From NCBI GenBank assembly GCA_033762255.1, contig JANRLT010000034.1:1-64000 (forward strand): a DNA stretch of 64,000 bases, given 5' to 3'. Made by a program: the position numbers and the translations under genes. Of the stretch, positions 1-8,086 are shown piece by piece. The stretch comes from Pirellulales bacterium. GTDB lineage: Bacteria; Planctomycetota; Planctomycetia; Pirellulales; JALHPA01. How positions within the stretch are numbered: the stretch's first letter is position 1; each line of letters begins with the position of its first letter. The notes beneath the pieces are model-generated. The model did no database searches. It was not told the origin of the DNA and was given only the letters and a program-made list of their open reading frames with translations.

Positions 1-990
1 GTCCGCCAGAAAGAGTGTGCCGTTGGTGATATTGGTGATTTGATAATGGGTCACTTCCGCCCCGTCAGCCGCATTGCGGGTGATGACCAACCCACCGCTC
101 GACAGCGTGTCCTCGTTGGTGGTGGCATTCGTCACCGAGGGCGTATCCGCCATCGGCAGAACAACGATCGCGGCGGTGTTGATCCCGCCTCCTGCTTGTG
201 CCAAGCTGGGACCCGTGGCCCCTTGAATTTGAAACGTCGCCGTACCAGAGAAGTTCGGATTTGGCAAAAACCGCAACCCCGCCGCACCCTGCGATAGCGT
301 GAGAAAATCTCCATTATTGACCGGGGTGAGGCCATCGGCCAAATACAACTGTCCAAAAAAGCTATTACTGATCCGAAAATGAGTCGTTTGCGGACCGTCA
401 AATGGATTGGGGGTTATAACGAGCAGGTTCGTGCTTAGTTGATCCTCATTAACGGTGGGAAAATTTGTGATCGGGGTGTCGGGAACAGGAGTAATGGATA
501 TCCCACGCGAGGCGGGGGGGCTTTGGGTCTGGCTATCGTCGGTTAGCTGAAACTCCACCGTTCGACTAAGAGGTCCGGGAGCATCGCTTAAGTTTTGATA
601 CTTAATACTGGCTAGCGCGGTTTGATAGTGGGCCACGCTGGCACTGCCCGTTAGCTTTAACTGTCCTGTGACATTATTAAAAGTGCCATTGATGCCGTTT
701 TGATTGGTAAACAGCAAGAGATCCTGACCGGGGACATAATTTGTCAGCTTGACCGTGCCGCCGCTCAGTTGCGCACTGCTGAAATCTTGAACCTGGATTC
801 CCGGATCAATCGCGATGGGCGCGCTATTCTCGACATAGGCAGCGCTTCCCGCACTGGTTAGAATCGCCGGCGCGCTTAGCAGTTCCCGCTCTTCACAGGC
901 AAACGGCATCTGTAACAAGCGGGCTTGGCGGGGTGATGCGGGAGTCTGACCGAGCAACCATTCCGCCAAATCTGTGAACATTTTTGACAT
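1..990 (-). CDS. large secreted repeat protein, N-terminal part (runs off left edge)
   Basis: The minus strand is open from an ATG at 990-988 to base 1, giving 330 residues of an incomplete protein. Residues ~30-41 read PFACEERELLSA, a variant of the planctomycete F-E-x-(L)-E-x-R-x-L-L-S/A motif found near the N-terminus of many giant exported proteins. After it comes a cadherin-like/VCBS-like beta module (GQLKLTGSASVAHYQTALAS, then IKYQNLSD) of about 120 residues. Next is a ~100-residue module (THFRISNSFFGQLYLADG ... GLRFLPNPNFSGTATFQIQG), and a second copy of it starts at the window edge with HYQITNITNGTLFLAD. There is no convincing Shine-Dalgarno sequence. An in-frame stop lies about 50 bp upstream of the ATG, so the true start is close to 990. 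The role is inferred to be surface adhesion or matrix. Total size cannot be judged from this window. Confidence 0.8.
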   Translation of the reverse strand, partial: MSKMFTDLAEWLLGQTPASPRQARLLQMPFACEERELLSAPAILTSAGSAAYVENSAPIAIDPGIQVQDFSSAQLSGGTVKLTNYVPGQDLLLFTNQNGINGTFNNVTGQLKLTGSASVAHYQTALASIKYQNLSDAPGPLSRTVEFQLTDDSQTQSPPASRGISITPVPDTPITNFPTVNEDQLSTNLLVITPNPFDGPQTTHFRISNSFFGQLYLADGLTPVNNGDFLTLSQGAAGLRFLPNPNFSGTATFQIQGATGPSLAQAGGGINTAAIVVLPMADTPSVTNATTNEDTLSSGGLVITRNAADGAEVTHYQITNITNGTLFLAD

Positions 991-1419
991 TGTTGCAAAT
1001 CCAAAGGTGGTATCGCCAGCCGTTATTATCCCCACAGAACGGAAATGCTGTCAAACAATAGGCGCCTCTTGCCAGAAACTTTTTTCCAACCGGCAATCTT
1101 TATCAAAGACTGTTTGTGGGTGTTCCGACCCAGAATCCTCCAAGCCAGGTAGCAAAAAACGCCGTCAGCCGGGGAAAACTGGGCAAACCTTGCCGATCGA
1201 GAGCTTTAGCGCGGTATTAGCGGTTGTACCCAGAAACATCAGTTTATGGAATTTTCGGTTAGACACTGTTCGATGCAAAGAGAAGAGGCCGCTTAGACCC
1301 TTCGTTCCGCTAAGCCTTGGGTCGCGTTTATGCCTGGATTTGCGACCCCACCCGGCTTTATCCCCCGGCGTAGAGCGACAACGGACCGCATGGATTAACT
1401 ACCTTAAAAGGTCAAACAG
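991..1419. other. divergent intergenic region, no gene seen
   Basis: About 430 bp separate two divergently transcribed genes and must hold promoters for both. I find no coding frame with protein-like composition, no strong inverted repeat and no consensus -35/-10 pair. Confidence 0.5.
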
Positions 1420-2325
1420 ATGTTCTTTGCCCTCATCCACTCTCCCCGCTTGCAATCATTTTGCATGTTGGCGGTGCTGCGCGGTGTGCAACTGCTCTGG
1501 GCGGCATTATTGGTCATCATAGCGCAGTTGCTAGGGGCGGGGCTATGCCATGGCGCCGACCAGCCACGTCTGTTGCCCGCCACTTCCCCAACGGCAGAGC
1601 TAAAGGTCAAATCCGTGCAGTCCGTGCCGTTGGGCAAAAGCGGTCCGCAGACCGCCAGGACCCCCGCCAACCGATCCGGAAACCCAGCTCCCGCTCTCGT
1701 CCAAAAGTCATCAACCGCGCCAGGACGTACGATAAATGTAAAAAAACCAACCGCACGTCATGGGCAACCTATCCAGCCAGCATTCGCGCGCTCCCTGGCC
1801 AGCCAGATTGCGCAGCCCGGTGAGAACGTGGCAACCCCTCCCCCCATTCCCGCAAATCCTCGGCGCCAGGTGGATTTAGGCATCAAGCCGTTGGATCGGA
1901 TTTCGTTGAATCTCACACCGTCCGCGGGGACGCTGCCGCGCGATCCCGCGTCCGCCAAATTTGCCTCCGCGGGAGAAGTTGACACCCGCTGGCAGACCGA
2001 TCGCCAGTGGCTTCCCTGGACGTATGCCTGGCAGGCTCCGGTGTTTGCCCATCAGCCCACCTATTTCGAAGAGCCAAATCTTGAGCGTTACGGTCACACG
2101 GCCGGATGCTGGCAGCCATTGCTATCGGGGGCGCATTTCTTTGGCACGATCCCGCTGCTCCCCTACAAAATGAGCCTCGATCATCCGCATGAATGCATTT
2201 ATACGCTGGGTCATGGCCGCCCCGGCAACTGCAACGCCTGGCAGCCCCCCAGTTGCTATTTTGATCCCAAGGCCCTGGTGGTCGAAGGGGGAGTCGTCAC
2301 GGGACTGATCTTTTTGTTTCCCTAA
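1420..2325 (+). CDS. secreted planctomycete-specific hypothetical protein
   Basis: 301 codons from an ATG preceded by AAAAGG. The N-terminus has a hydrophobic segment (VQLLWAALLVIIAQLLGAGL) followed by small residues, fitting a Sec signal peptide. An alternative Met at 1465 (MLAVLRGVQ) would give a shorter signal. Residues ~40-190 are Pro/Ala/Lys-rich and low in complexity. The last ~100 residues are aromatic and conserved-looking: YFEEPNLERYGHTAGCWQPL, then FFGTIPLLPYKMSLDHP and CIYTLGHGRPGNC, with several Cys. I recall similar C-termini in other planctomycete hypothetical proteins, but no function is known to me. A signal peptide plus a Cys-containing aromatic domain suggests a periplasmic or outer-membrane-associated protein. 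The downstream neighbour is convergent and the two share a terminator-like hairpin. Confidence 0.75.
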   Translation: MFFALIHSPRLQSFCMLAVLRGVQLLWAALLVIIAQLLGAGLCHGADQPRLLPATSPTAELKVKSVQSVPLGKSGPQTARTPANRSGNPAPALVQKSSTAPGRTINVKKPTARHGQPIQPAFARSLASQIAQPGENVATPPPIPANPRRQVDLGIKPLDRISLNLTPSAGTLPRDPASAKFASAGEVDTRWQTDRQWLPWTYAWQAPVFAHQPTYFEEPNLERYGHTAGCWQPLLSGAHFFGTIPLLPYKMSLDHPHECIYTLGHGRPGNCNAWQPPSCYFDPKALVVEGGVVTGLIFLFP

Positions 2326-2332
2326 ATAAAAT

Positions 2333-2387
2333 CCGCTAGCAAATGCCTCTCTGGTGGTGTACGGCCTGATCAGGCATTTGCCAGCGG
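2333..2387. terminator. bidirectional hairpin between convergent genes
   Basis: Arms at 2333-2348 (CCGCTAGCAAATGCCT) and 2372-2387 pair over 16 bp with one mismatch, around a 23-nt loop. It sits in the 78-bp gap between two convergent stops. On the minus strand the stem is followed by ATTTTATTT, so it should stop the RHH-protein transcript. On the plus strand no U-run follows. Confidence 0.6.
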
Positions 2388-2403
2388 AATCCCGGCAAGA
2401 ACG

Positions 2404-2865
2404 CTAGCCTTCCCAATGGGCGGCGACCGGTACGCTGCCCGCGATCGCCATGGCGGGCGCTTCGGCAATTTGGGGACGATCTTCCTCGGGAGCCGATGGA
2501 ACAAATTCCCCGTCAATCCATTGGATCAACTTCGATATACACAGTTGGTTGACGCTGGTTTTAAGTTCCATCGCTTCCACATTGAGGGCTTCGTGCAGGC
2601 TCTTGGGCATGCGCACGGTAATCACGCGGATTGGTTCGGCCTTGGATTTATTTTTGGTCTTTTCGCGGATCGTGGTCAAAAGTTTTTGAATTTCGGCGTA
2701 TTCCTCGGTCGCTTCAAATTCGGCCAGGGCGGCTTGGTCGGGGTACAACCTGCGGACGATGCCGTCCACGCCCAGCACTTCCCGGTAAAAGGTGACCCAA
2801 TCGATTTTTTCAGAGGAATTAAAGAGATGGTTGGCAAACCTGAGGGCTTCTTGCGACTTGTGCAT
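2404..2865 (-). CDS. ribbon-helix-helix / HicB-like protein
   Basis: The start is set by a strong Shine-Dalgarno (GTAGGAGAATCTCGC-ATG) in front of MHKSQEALRF. An upstream in-frame TTG at 2886 has no such site. The product is ~153 residues. An N-terminal region (SEKIDWVTFYREVLGVDGIV) is typical of a conserved planctomycete family I recognise only by pattern. Residues ~85-120, IRVITVRMPKSLHEALNVEA followed by TSVNQLCISKLIQW, match the Arc/MetJ/HicB ribbon-helix-helix fold: a beta strand, then two helices with the S-x-N-Q turn. That fold dimerises and binds DNA, so a transcriptional regulator or HicB-type antitoxin is likely. No HicA-like toxin gene is adjacent, which argues against a toxin-antitoxin pair. 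The C-terminal ~30 residues are Ala/Pro-rich. Confidence 0.75.
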   Translation of the reverse strand: MHKSQEALRFANHLFNSSEKIDWVTFYREVLGVDGIVRRLYPDQAALAEFEATEEYAEIQKLLTTIREKTKNKSKAEPIRVITVRMPKSLHEALNVEAMELKTSVNQLCISKLIQWIDGEFVPSAPEEDRPQIAEAPAMAIAGSVPVAAHWEG

Positions 2866-3325
2866 GCGAGATTCTCCTACTGACAAGAGTGAACAGTGAA
2901 TCCGTTCCCGGTCCGGCGACCGCGGTCACGCCCCAATCTTTAATCAAAGTCAAGCGATTTCCCGAACTGGTTATGCTGCTAGCAGTTACGACCGGCCAAA
3001 GTGATTGCACAGAAAATGTGCAACGTCCGTGAATCGCTGGGGAGCACTTGCTTGCATAAAAACTATGCAGGCAAATTTGTCCTATTTGCAAAACTGTCCA
3101 CCGCATTCAATGCTAGCGGTTGTTAAGTCAGGCAAGCTAGCGGAACGAGGTAGAGAAAATTTAGCAATTTCAGTTAGTGCTCAATCAGAGCGGAACTGAG
3201 GTTGCAAATAGGCCCGGAGCGACGACTTGTGCCAGCAAAAAGTGGGCTATTGAGATCGTGGGTTGTATATGCAAGTATTGGTTTGAGCGGGGTTTCTTTG
3301 CTTTTTCGTTGCGTTCAAATAGAAC

Positions 3326-3351
3326 GGGGGGCCGCACGCTGCGGTCCCCCC
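3326..3351. repeat. very GC-rich hairpin
   Basis: GGGGGG-CCGCA pairs with TGCGG-T-CCCCCC across a 3-nt loop, giving 11 bp with one bulged T. There is no U-tract on either side. Similar sequence lies on both sides (GTTGCG on the left at the TTTCGTTGCGTT run, and on the right at CTGTTGCGTTTT). It could be a palindromic repeat or a processing or termination structure. Confidence 0.45.
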
Positions 3352-3430
3352 TGTTGCGTTTTGAAATACACAAAGTTGCCCGTGAAAAAATAATCGGACT
3401 GCTACTCCGTCAACGCATAGTTTTTGGATT

Positions 3431-3492
3431 AGCCGCAGGGCGCTAGCCCACGGTTGGATCGGCAAAAAACCGAGGGCTAGCACCCAACGGCT
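3431..3492. repeat. imperfect 25-bp inverted repeat (interspersed palindrome type)
   Basis: The left arm 3431-3455 (AGCCGCAGGGCGCTAGCC...) and right arm 3468-3492 (...GGGCTAGCACCCAACGGCT) match at 21 of 25 positions around a 12-nt spacer rich in A. It lies 38 bp beyond the 3' end of the minus-strand TIM-barrel gene, so it may also act as a terminator. The sequence type resembles interspersed palindromes common in planctomycete genomes. That resemblance is from memory and was not searched. Confidence 0.6.
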
Positions 3493-3529
3493 GATCTGCC
3501 CAATCCGAATCTATTGCATTGAAAATACA

Positions 3530-4453
3530 CTAGGCCAATTCCCCCCGAAGTTTATCCAAGAGTTTTTTGGTGGCCAAGATACCGTCCGCCTCGCTCAGAC
3601 GACCCCCTTCGTACTCGATGCCAATGTATCCTTTGTAACCGGCATCCAGGACGATTTTGAGCATCTTGCGGTAATCGATGGTGGTTTCGTCACCAGCTTC
3701 GTTAAAGTCATAGCTTTTGGCGCTGACCCCTTTGGCAAAGGGCATCAGTTCCGCTGTTCCTTTGTAACGATCGTATTCTTCCTTGTCGCTGACGCGGAAA
3801 TTCCCAAAGTCCGGCAGCGTGCCGCACAGCGGTTTGTTGACCAGTTTCATCACTCCCGCCAGCCAAGCCCCGTTGGACGATAAGCCCCCATGGTTTTCGA
3901 CGATGACGGCGATGTTGGCCTTTTCACCATACTCCGTCAGGCGTGACAGGCCGTCCGCCGCCAGCTTTTGCTGTTCCTCATACGACAACTTGCCATCCGA
4001 CCCGGCGTTGACGCGAATGGAATGACAACCCAGGGCCTTGGCCGCGTCCACCCATTTGTGGTGGTTGGTGACCGCCTCGGTCCGCTTGGCCGAGTCGGGA
4101 TCGCCCAATTGTCCTTCGCCGTCGCACATGATCAGCAGGCTTTTGACGCCATGATCGTCGGCCCGCCGCTTCAGATCGGCCAGATACTTTTCATCATGGG
4201 CCTTGTCCTTAAAGAACTGATTGACATGCTCGACCGCAGAAATGCCAAATTGTTCCTTGGCGGCTTTGGGAAAGTCTAGATGGTCGAGTTGTTTGCCAAA
4301 GATCGTCTTGTGCAGCGACCATTCGGCCAAGGAGATTTCAAAGGGGGCTTTGTCGGCGGCCAGCAATCGGCCCGCGGGCAACGTGGCCAGTCCGGTGACG
4401 GTCAATCCGGTAAGTTGCAAAAATGTACGACGAGAGGTAGGCATGTGCGGCAT
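3530..4453 (-). CDS. Tat-exported sugar phosphate isomerase/epimerase-like TIM-barrel protein
   Basis: 307 residues. The N-terminus [16 protein letters not shown] has a twin-arginine motif (S-R-R-T-F-L) and a short hydrophobic stretch ending near GRLLAADKA, so folded export by Tat is likely. The body matches the xylose-isomerase-like TIM barrel (AP endonuclease 2 family, PF01261): [54 protein letters not shown] (Glu and His usable as metal ligands), [25 protein letters not shown] and YIGIEYEGG. Members act on sugar or inositol-type substrates using a divalent metal; the specific substrate is not predictable. Two other barrels of this superfamily occur at 19757 and 34231, but only this one carries an export signal. 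AGGGA lies about 11 nt before the ATG at 4453. The in-frame ATG at 4444 is an equally possible start. Confidence 0.85.
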   Translation of the reverse strand: MPHMPTSRRTFLQLTGLTVTGLATLPAGRLLAADKAPFEISLAEWSLHKTIFGKQLDHLDFPKAAKEQFGISAVEHVNQFFKDKAHDEKYLADLKRRADDHGVKSLLIMCDGEGQLGDPDSAKRTEAVTNHHKWVDAAKALGCHSIRVNAGSDGKLSYEEQQKLAADGLSRLTEYGEKANIAVIVENHGGLSSNGAWLAGVMKLVNKPLCGTLPDFGNFRVSDKEEYDRYKGTAELMPFAKGVSAKSYDFNEAGDETTIDYRKMLKIVLDAGYKGYIGIEYEGGRLSEADGILATKKLLDKLRGELA

Positions 4454-4715
4454 GAAACAGGTTCCCTAAAATTAAGAATAGCAATACGCGGCGTAAAACT
4501 ATGTTAGCCGTCGCGATCGCCTCGATGTTCCCCAGTTGACCAGTATACGGGCCACCGCGGAGGGACACAATTGCGGGGGGGAGGTCAAGTAAATTATTTA
4601 AATTGAAAAATTAATAATGGGAAGCAGAGCATGGAAAAGAGTATTGCAGAAATTTGCATTTTAAATGGTGACGGCTCACTAGGCCTGCAGGTGACATGTT
4701 CGTTGGTTGCCTACG

Positions 4716-4817
4716 ACGTAGCCAGCAGCGTCCCGCTGCCGAAACGCATGGCAAAACTTTATGCGGCACCTAGAAGGTGCCTGTTACGTGGCCCGCAGCG
4801 TCCCGCTGCCGAAACGC
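4716..4817. repeat. palindrome cluster: two 32-bp direct repeats flanking a GGCACC/GGTGCC hairpin
   Basis: Direct repeats at 4716-4747 and 4786-4817 differ at only two positions. Each contains the palindrome GCAGCG-TCC-CGCTGC followed by CGAAACGC. Between them, 4765-4781 is another palindrome (GGCACC-TAGAA-GGTGCC) followed by TGTTAC. The second palindrome type recurs at 15387-15409 and, in a GGCAAC/GTTGCC version, at 11880 and 20673. Confidence 0.7.
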
Positions 4818-4877
4818 GTCCGAGCAAGCACGCCCAACAGATTGCGGGGGCTGAGGGAAGGAGTAGCATCGGTTAAT

Positions 4878-5012
4878 GCAGCCTGACGGTATCACGCAGC
4901 GACCAGAGGCAATTTGAGCGGGTAAAAACGGTTGATTTTGGTTCAAGCCGCTCTTAATTTCCACTTGTGGCTACGCCGCTCTGGTTGACATCCAATCTGG
5001 GCCATCTGCGGT
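4878..5012 (+). repeat. dispersed ~135-bp repeat, copy A (diverged)
   Basis: This aligns by eye with the copies at 36599, 38144 and 39679: a TCACGCAGCGACCAG block, then GCGGGTAAAAACG, GTTGATTTTGGTTCAAG, a TTTCCACTTGTGGCT block, CTCTGGTTGACA and CTGGGCCATCTGCG. It has the same orientation as the other three. It ends where the reading frame of the truncated kinase-TPR gene begins. Confidence 0.65.
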
Positions 5013-5033
5013 TATGCGGCGCAATGCCGTCTG

Positions 5034-7199
5034 ATCGAGGCGAAGCAGCAGGAACAAAAAGCCCTAACAGCGGCCGAAGAGGAACGGAAGGCCAAGCTGG
5101 AAGCTGAGGCCGAGAAGGCGAAAGCCCTGAAGGCCGCGGAGGCGGAGAAGCTCGCCAAATTAGACGCCGAAGCCAAGCGGCAGGAGGCCGTCCGCAACCT
5201 GGCCTTCGCCAAAAACGGGTACGAGTTGCTCGGCTCGGTGTTCGCCGGGCTGGACCCGAAGCAAATTGCCGAGAGCGGGCGGCCGCTGCAGGACGTGTTA
5301 CGGGAGAACCTGGTGACGGCGGTGAAGGAACTGGACGGTTCGGCCATCGGCGATTCCCTGGAAGTGGCCGCTATGCAGAACACTCTCGGACGGTCGCTGC
5401 TTGGGCTGGGGGAGGCGAAGCTGGCCGTTGAAGTGTTGGAGAAAGCCCGGAAAACGCGGAAGGCCAAGCTCGGCCCAGAACACCCCGACACCCTTTCTAG
5501 CATGAACAGCCTAGCGGTGTGCTACAGGACTGCTGGCCAGCTCGACAAGGCTCTGCCACTGCTTGAGGAAACTCTTAAGCTGAACAAGGCCAAATTCGGC
5601 CCCGAACACCCTGACACTCTCATCAGCATGGGCAACCTGGCGCTGGGATATAAGGACGCCGGACAGTGGGAAAAGGCCCTGCCACTCTTCGAGGAGACAC
5701 TTACGCTGATGAAGGCCAAACTCGGCCCAGAACACCCTAAAACCCTCACCAGCATGAACAGCCTAGCAGCGGGCTACTATGCCGCCGGCCAGTGGGACAA
5801 GGCCCTCCCGCTCTTCGAAGAGACGCTCAAGCTAAAGAAGGCCAAACTCGGTCCCGAACACCCCGAAACCCTCTCCGGCATGAACAACCTGGCACTGGGC
5901 TACCAGGATGCCGGCCAGCTCGACAAGGCTCTGCCACTGCTTGAGGAAACGCTAAAGCTCCAGAAGTTCAGGCTCGGCACAGAACATCCCAACACCCTCT
6001 CCAGCATGAACAACCTGGCGGGCTGCTACCAAGACGCCGGACAGTGGGACAAGGCCCTGCCGCTCTTTGAAGAGACGCTCAAGATAATGAAAGCCAAGCT
6101 CGGCCCCGAACACCCCGACACTCTCTCTAGCATGATGAACTTGGCGCTGGGATACCATGCCGCCGGTCAGTGGGACAAGGCCTTGCCGCTGTACGAGGAG
6201 ACGCTCAAGCTGATGAAGGCCAAGCTCGGCCCCGATCACCCCAACACTCTCTCTAGCATGGGCAATCTGGCGCTGTGCTACCAAGATGCCGGCCAGCTCG
6301 ACAAGGCTCTGCCACTGCTTGAGGAAACGCTTAAGCTCCAGAAGTCCAGGCTCGGCCCCGAACACCCTGACACTCTCTCTAGCATGATGAACCTGGCGTT
6401 GGGATACCATGCTGCCGGTCAGTGGGACAAGGCCCTGCCACTGTACAAGGAGGCGCTCAAGTTGATGAAGGCCAAACTCGGCCCCAAACACCCCAACACC
6501 CTCATCAGCATAAATAACCTAGCGGTGGCCTACATGGACGCCGGTCAACAGGACATGGCTTTGACGCTGTTGTCGGAGACATCCGTCGGCAATCCGAAAG
6601 ATACCTTCCTGACGCTCAAGCTGGCGACCTTGCAGGTCTGGTTTGGCAAAGACCAGCAATACACGGAGACCGTGGACCGGGCGTTGCGATTTGCCAAGGA
6701 CACTCAGGACGCCAGCGCCGCCAAGCAAATGGCAATAATCAGTTCGCTGCGCCCCAGCGATGATCGGGATTCGCTGGCGGCTGCTCTGGCGTTGGCCAAG
6801 CAGGCGGTTGATCTTGGCAAGACCAGCGGCGACCTCCTGGACTACTACCAAATGGCTCTCGGTATGGCGCAATATCGCAGCGGTTTATTCGCAGAGGCAG
6901 AAGCCACGTTCTCCCCGCTGGCCGAGAAAGTCATGCAAAACATGCACATCGCCCCTACCGTCGGCTTCTACCGTGCCATGACGCTGTTCCGACTCGGTAA
7001 AGTGGACGACGCTAAGATATTGGCAACCCAAACCACGAAGGTGATGCGACCCCTACCCAGCGACGACCGCAACCCGTTGGCCAATGGTGCGAGCCACGAC
7101 GACATCATCGTCTGGCTGGCGTATCGCGAGGCGAAGGCGTTGATCCAATTCGAGGCAGTCCCGCCGAAACAGCTACAGCCGCCGACAGGTGAGAAGTGA
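5034..7199 (+). pseudogene. 5'-truncated TPR protein, remnant of a Ser/Thr kinase-TPR fusion
   Basis: The frame is open from 4989 to the TGA at 7197-7199. It begins with a charged coiled-coil segment (EERKAKLEAEAEKAKALKAA) and continues VRNLAFAKNGYELLGSVFAG, a linker I know from planctomycete serine/threonine kinases of the form kinase-TM-coiled coil-TPR. No kinase domain or membrane segment precedes it. The sequence instead runs into dispersed repeat copy A at ~5012, and no ATG is usable before the TPR region (possible TTG at 5226). Nine 42-residue kinesin-light-chain-type TPR units follow (A-K-L-G-P-E-H-P-x-T-L hallmark), roughly 5470-6600. A helical C-terminal region of ~200 residues comes after. 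TPRs bind proteins. If expressed at all this would be a solitary scaffold, but I read it as a gene fragment. Confidence 0.75.
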
Positions 7200-8004
7200 C
7201 CCCGCCGAACCGCTGCTCATTGAGGCGGATCCGGTGCGTCTGGCCCAGGTGCTAGCCAATTTGCTGAATAACGCCGCCAAGTACACGGAAGAAGGGGGAC
7301 AAATCTGGCTTTGTAGTCGGCGGGAAGGGGACGAAGTGGTGGTATCTGTCCGGGACACCGGGACGGGCATTCCGTCCGAAATGCTCCCCCGGGTGTTTGA
7401 TTTGTTTACCCAGATTGACCGTACCCTGGGCCGCGCGCAGGGGGGGTTGGGGATAGGCCTGGCCTTGGTCAAAAAATTGGTGCACTTGCATGGAGGAGCA
7501 GTCGAGGCCAAAAGCGCCGGACCCGGCCAAGGGAGCGAATTTGTGGTCCGCCTGCCGCTTTTGCGAGCGGAGGGGGAAAATCATGTGGAGGAAACAAGAG
7601 TTCCGGACAACGCCGACGCCCTGTTTACGGGGCAACGCATTTTGGTCATTGACGATAACCACGACGCGGCCGACAGCCTGGCCATGTTGCTGCAGCAGTT
7701 AGGCGCGGAATCGCGCACGGCCTATGACGGCCCAACCGGCCTGAAAGCGATCCAAGAGTTCCACCCCGCGGCGGTATTTCTAGATTTGGGGATGCCGGGA
7801 ATGGATGGGTATGCGGTTGCCGCCGAAGTGCGCGCCGATTTACAGAATCAGGATATCATGCTGATCGCCCTCACTGGTTGGGGCCAGGAAGAAGACAAAC
7901 GCCGCACCCAAAATGCGGGGTTTAACGCGCATTTGGTCAAACCGCCGGATCCCCATGTTCTGCGAATGATTTTAAGAAAGCTGCCTAACACTTTGGAACG
8001 GTAA
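7189..8004 (+). pseudogene. 5'-truncated hybrid histidine kinase (HATPase + receiver)
   Basis: From a GTG at 7189, 271 residues. Residues ~5-124 form a HATPase_c domain: N box NLLNNAAKY (N24-N28), G1 DTGTGIP (D56), F box FDLF and G2 GGLGIGLALV (85-94). Residues ~149-265 form a receiver domain: acidic pair IDD (154-156), phosphoacceptor D199 in FLDLGMPGMDG, T229 and K251. The usual PAS and HisKA domains, with the phosphorylatable His, are missing. The sequence immediately upstream belongs to the TPR gene, whose stop it overlaps by 11 bp in another frame. Two consecutive genes each lacking their 5' half indicate past deletion or insertion rather than a designed operon. Autophosphorylation is not expected. 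Confidence 0.75.
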
Positions 8005-8086
8005 AACCAACCCGGAGTCGCGTAAAAATTTCGTTAGGTTTTCCCCCCCTTAATATTTTACCAGCAATATTTATAGCACGGCGGAG

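Larger units (their letters stand above)
2866..3529. other. 660-bp gene-free gap holding two hairpin elements
   Basis: No reading frame here has convincing coding character. The gap contains the GC-rich hairpin at 3326-3351 and the imperfect inverted repeat at 3431-3492 listed separately. Otherwise it looks like ordinary intergenic sequence. Confidence 0.5.
4454..5033. other. repeat-filled intergenic region upstream of the truncated TPR gene
   Basis: No supported gene. From 4716 onward the region is almost entirely repeat sequence: two copies of a 32-bp direct repeat around a palindrome, then one diverged copy of a ~135-bp dispersed repeat that ends at about 5012. The 4454-4715 part is AT-richer and probably holds the promoter of the minus-strand Tat protein. 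Confidence 0.5.

Noticed and set aside
3177-3446. 89-codon plus-strand frame
   Set aside because: It runs through a GC-rich hairpin and ends in an inverted repeat; no ribosome site or domain.
4631-4876. 81-codon plus-strand frame
   Set aside because: It consists of translated palindromic repeats (4716-4817); no coding signal.
5012-6491. Minus-strand frames of 160-180 codons across the TPR region
   Set aside because: Antisense of the 126-bp TPR repeats; their apparent repeats are a by-product of the sense strand.
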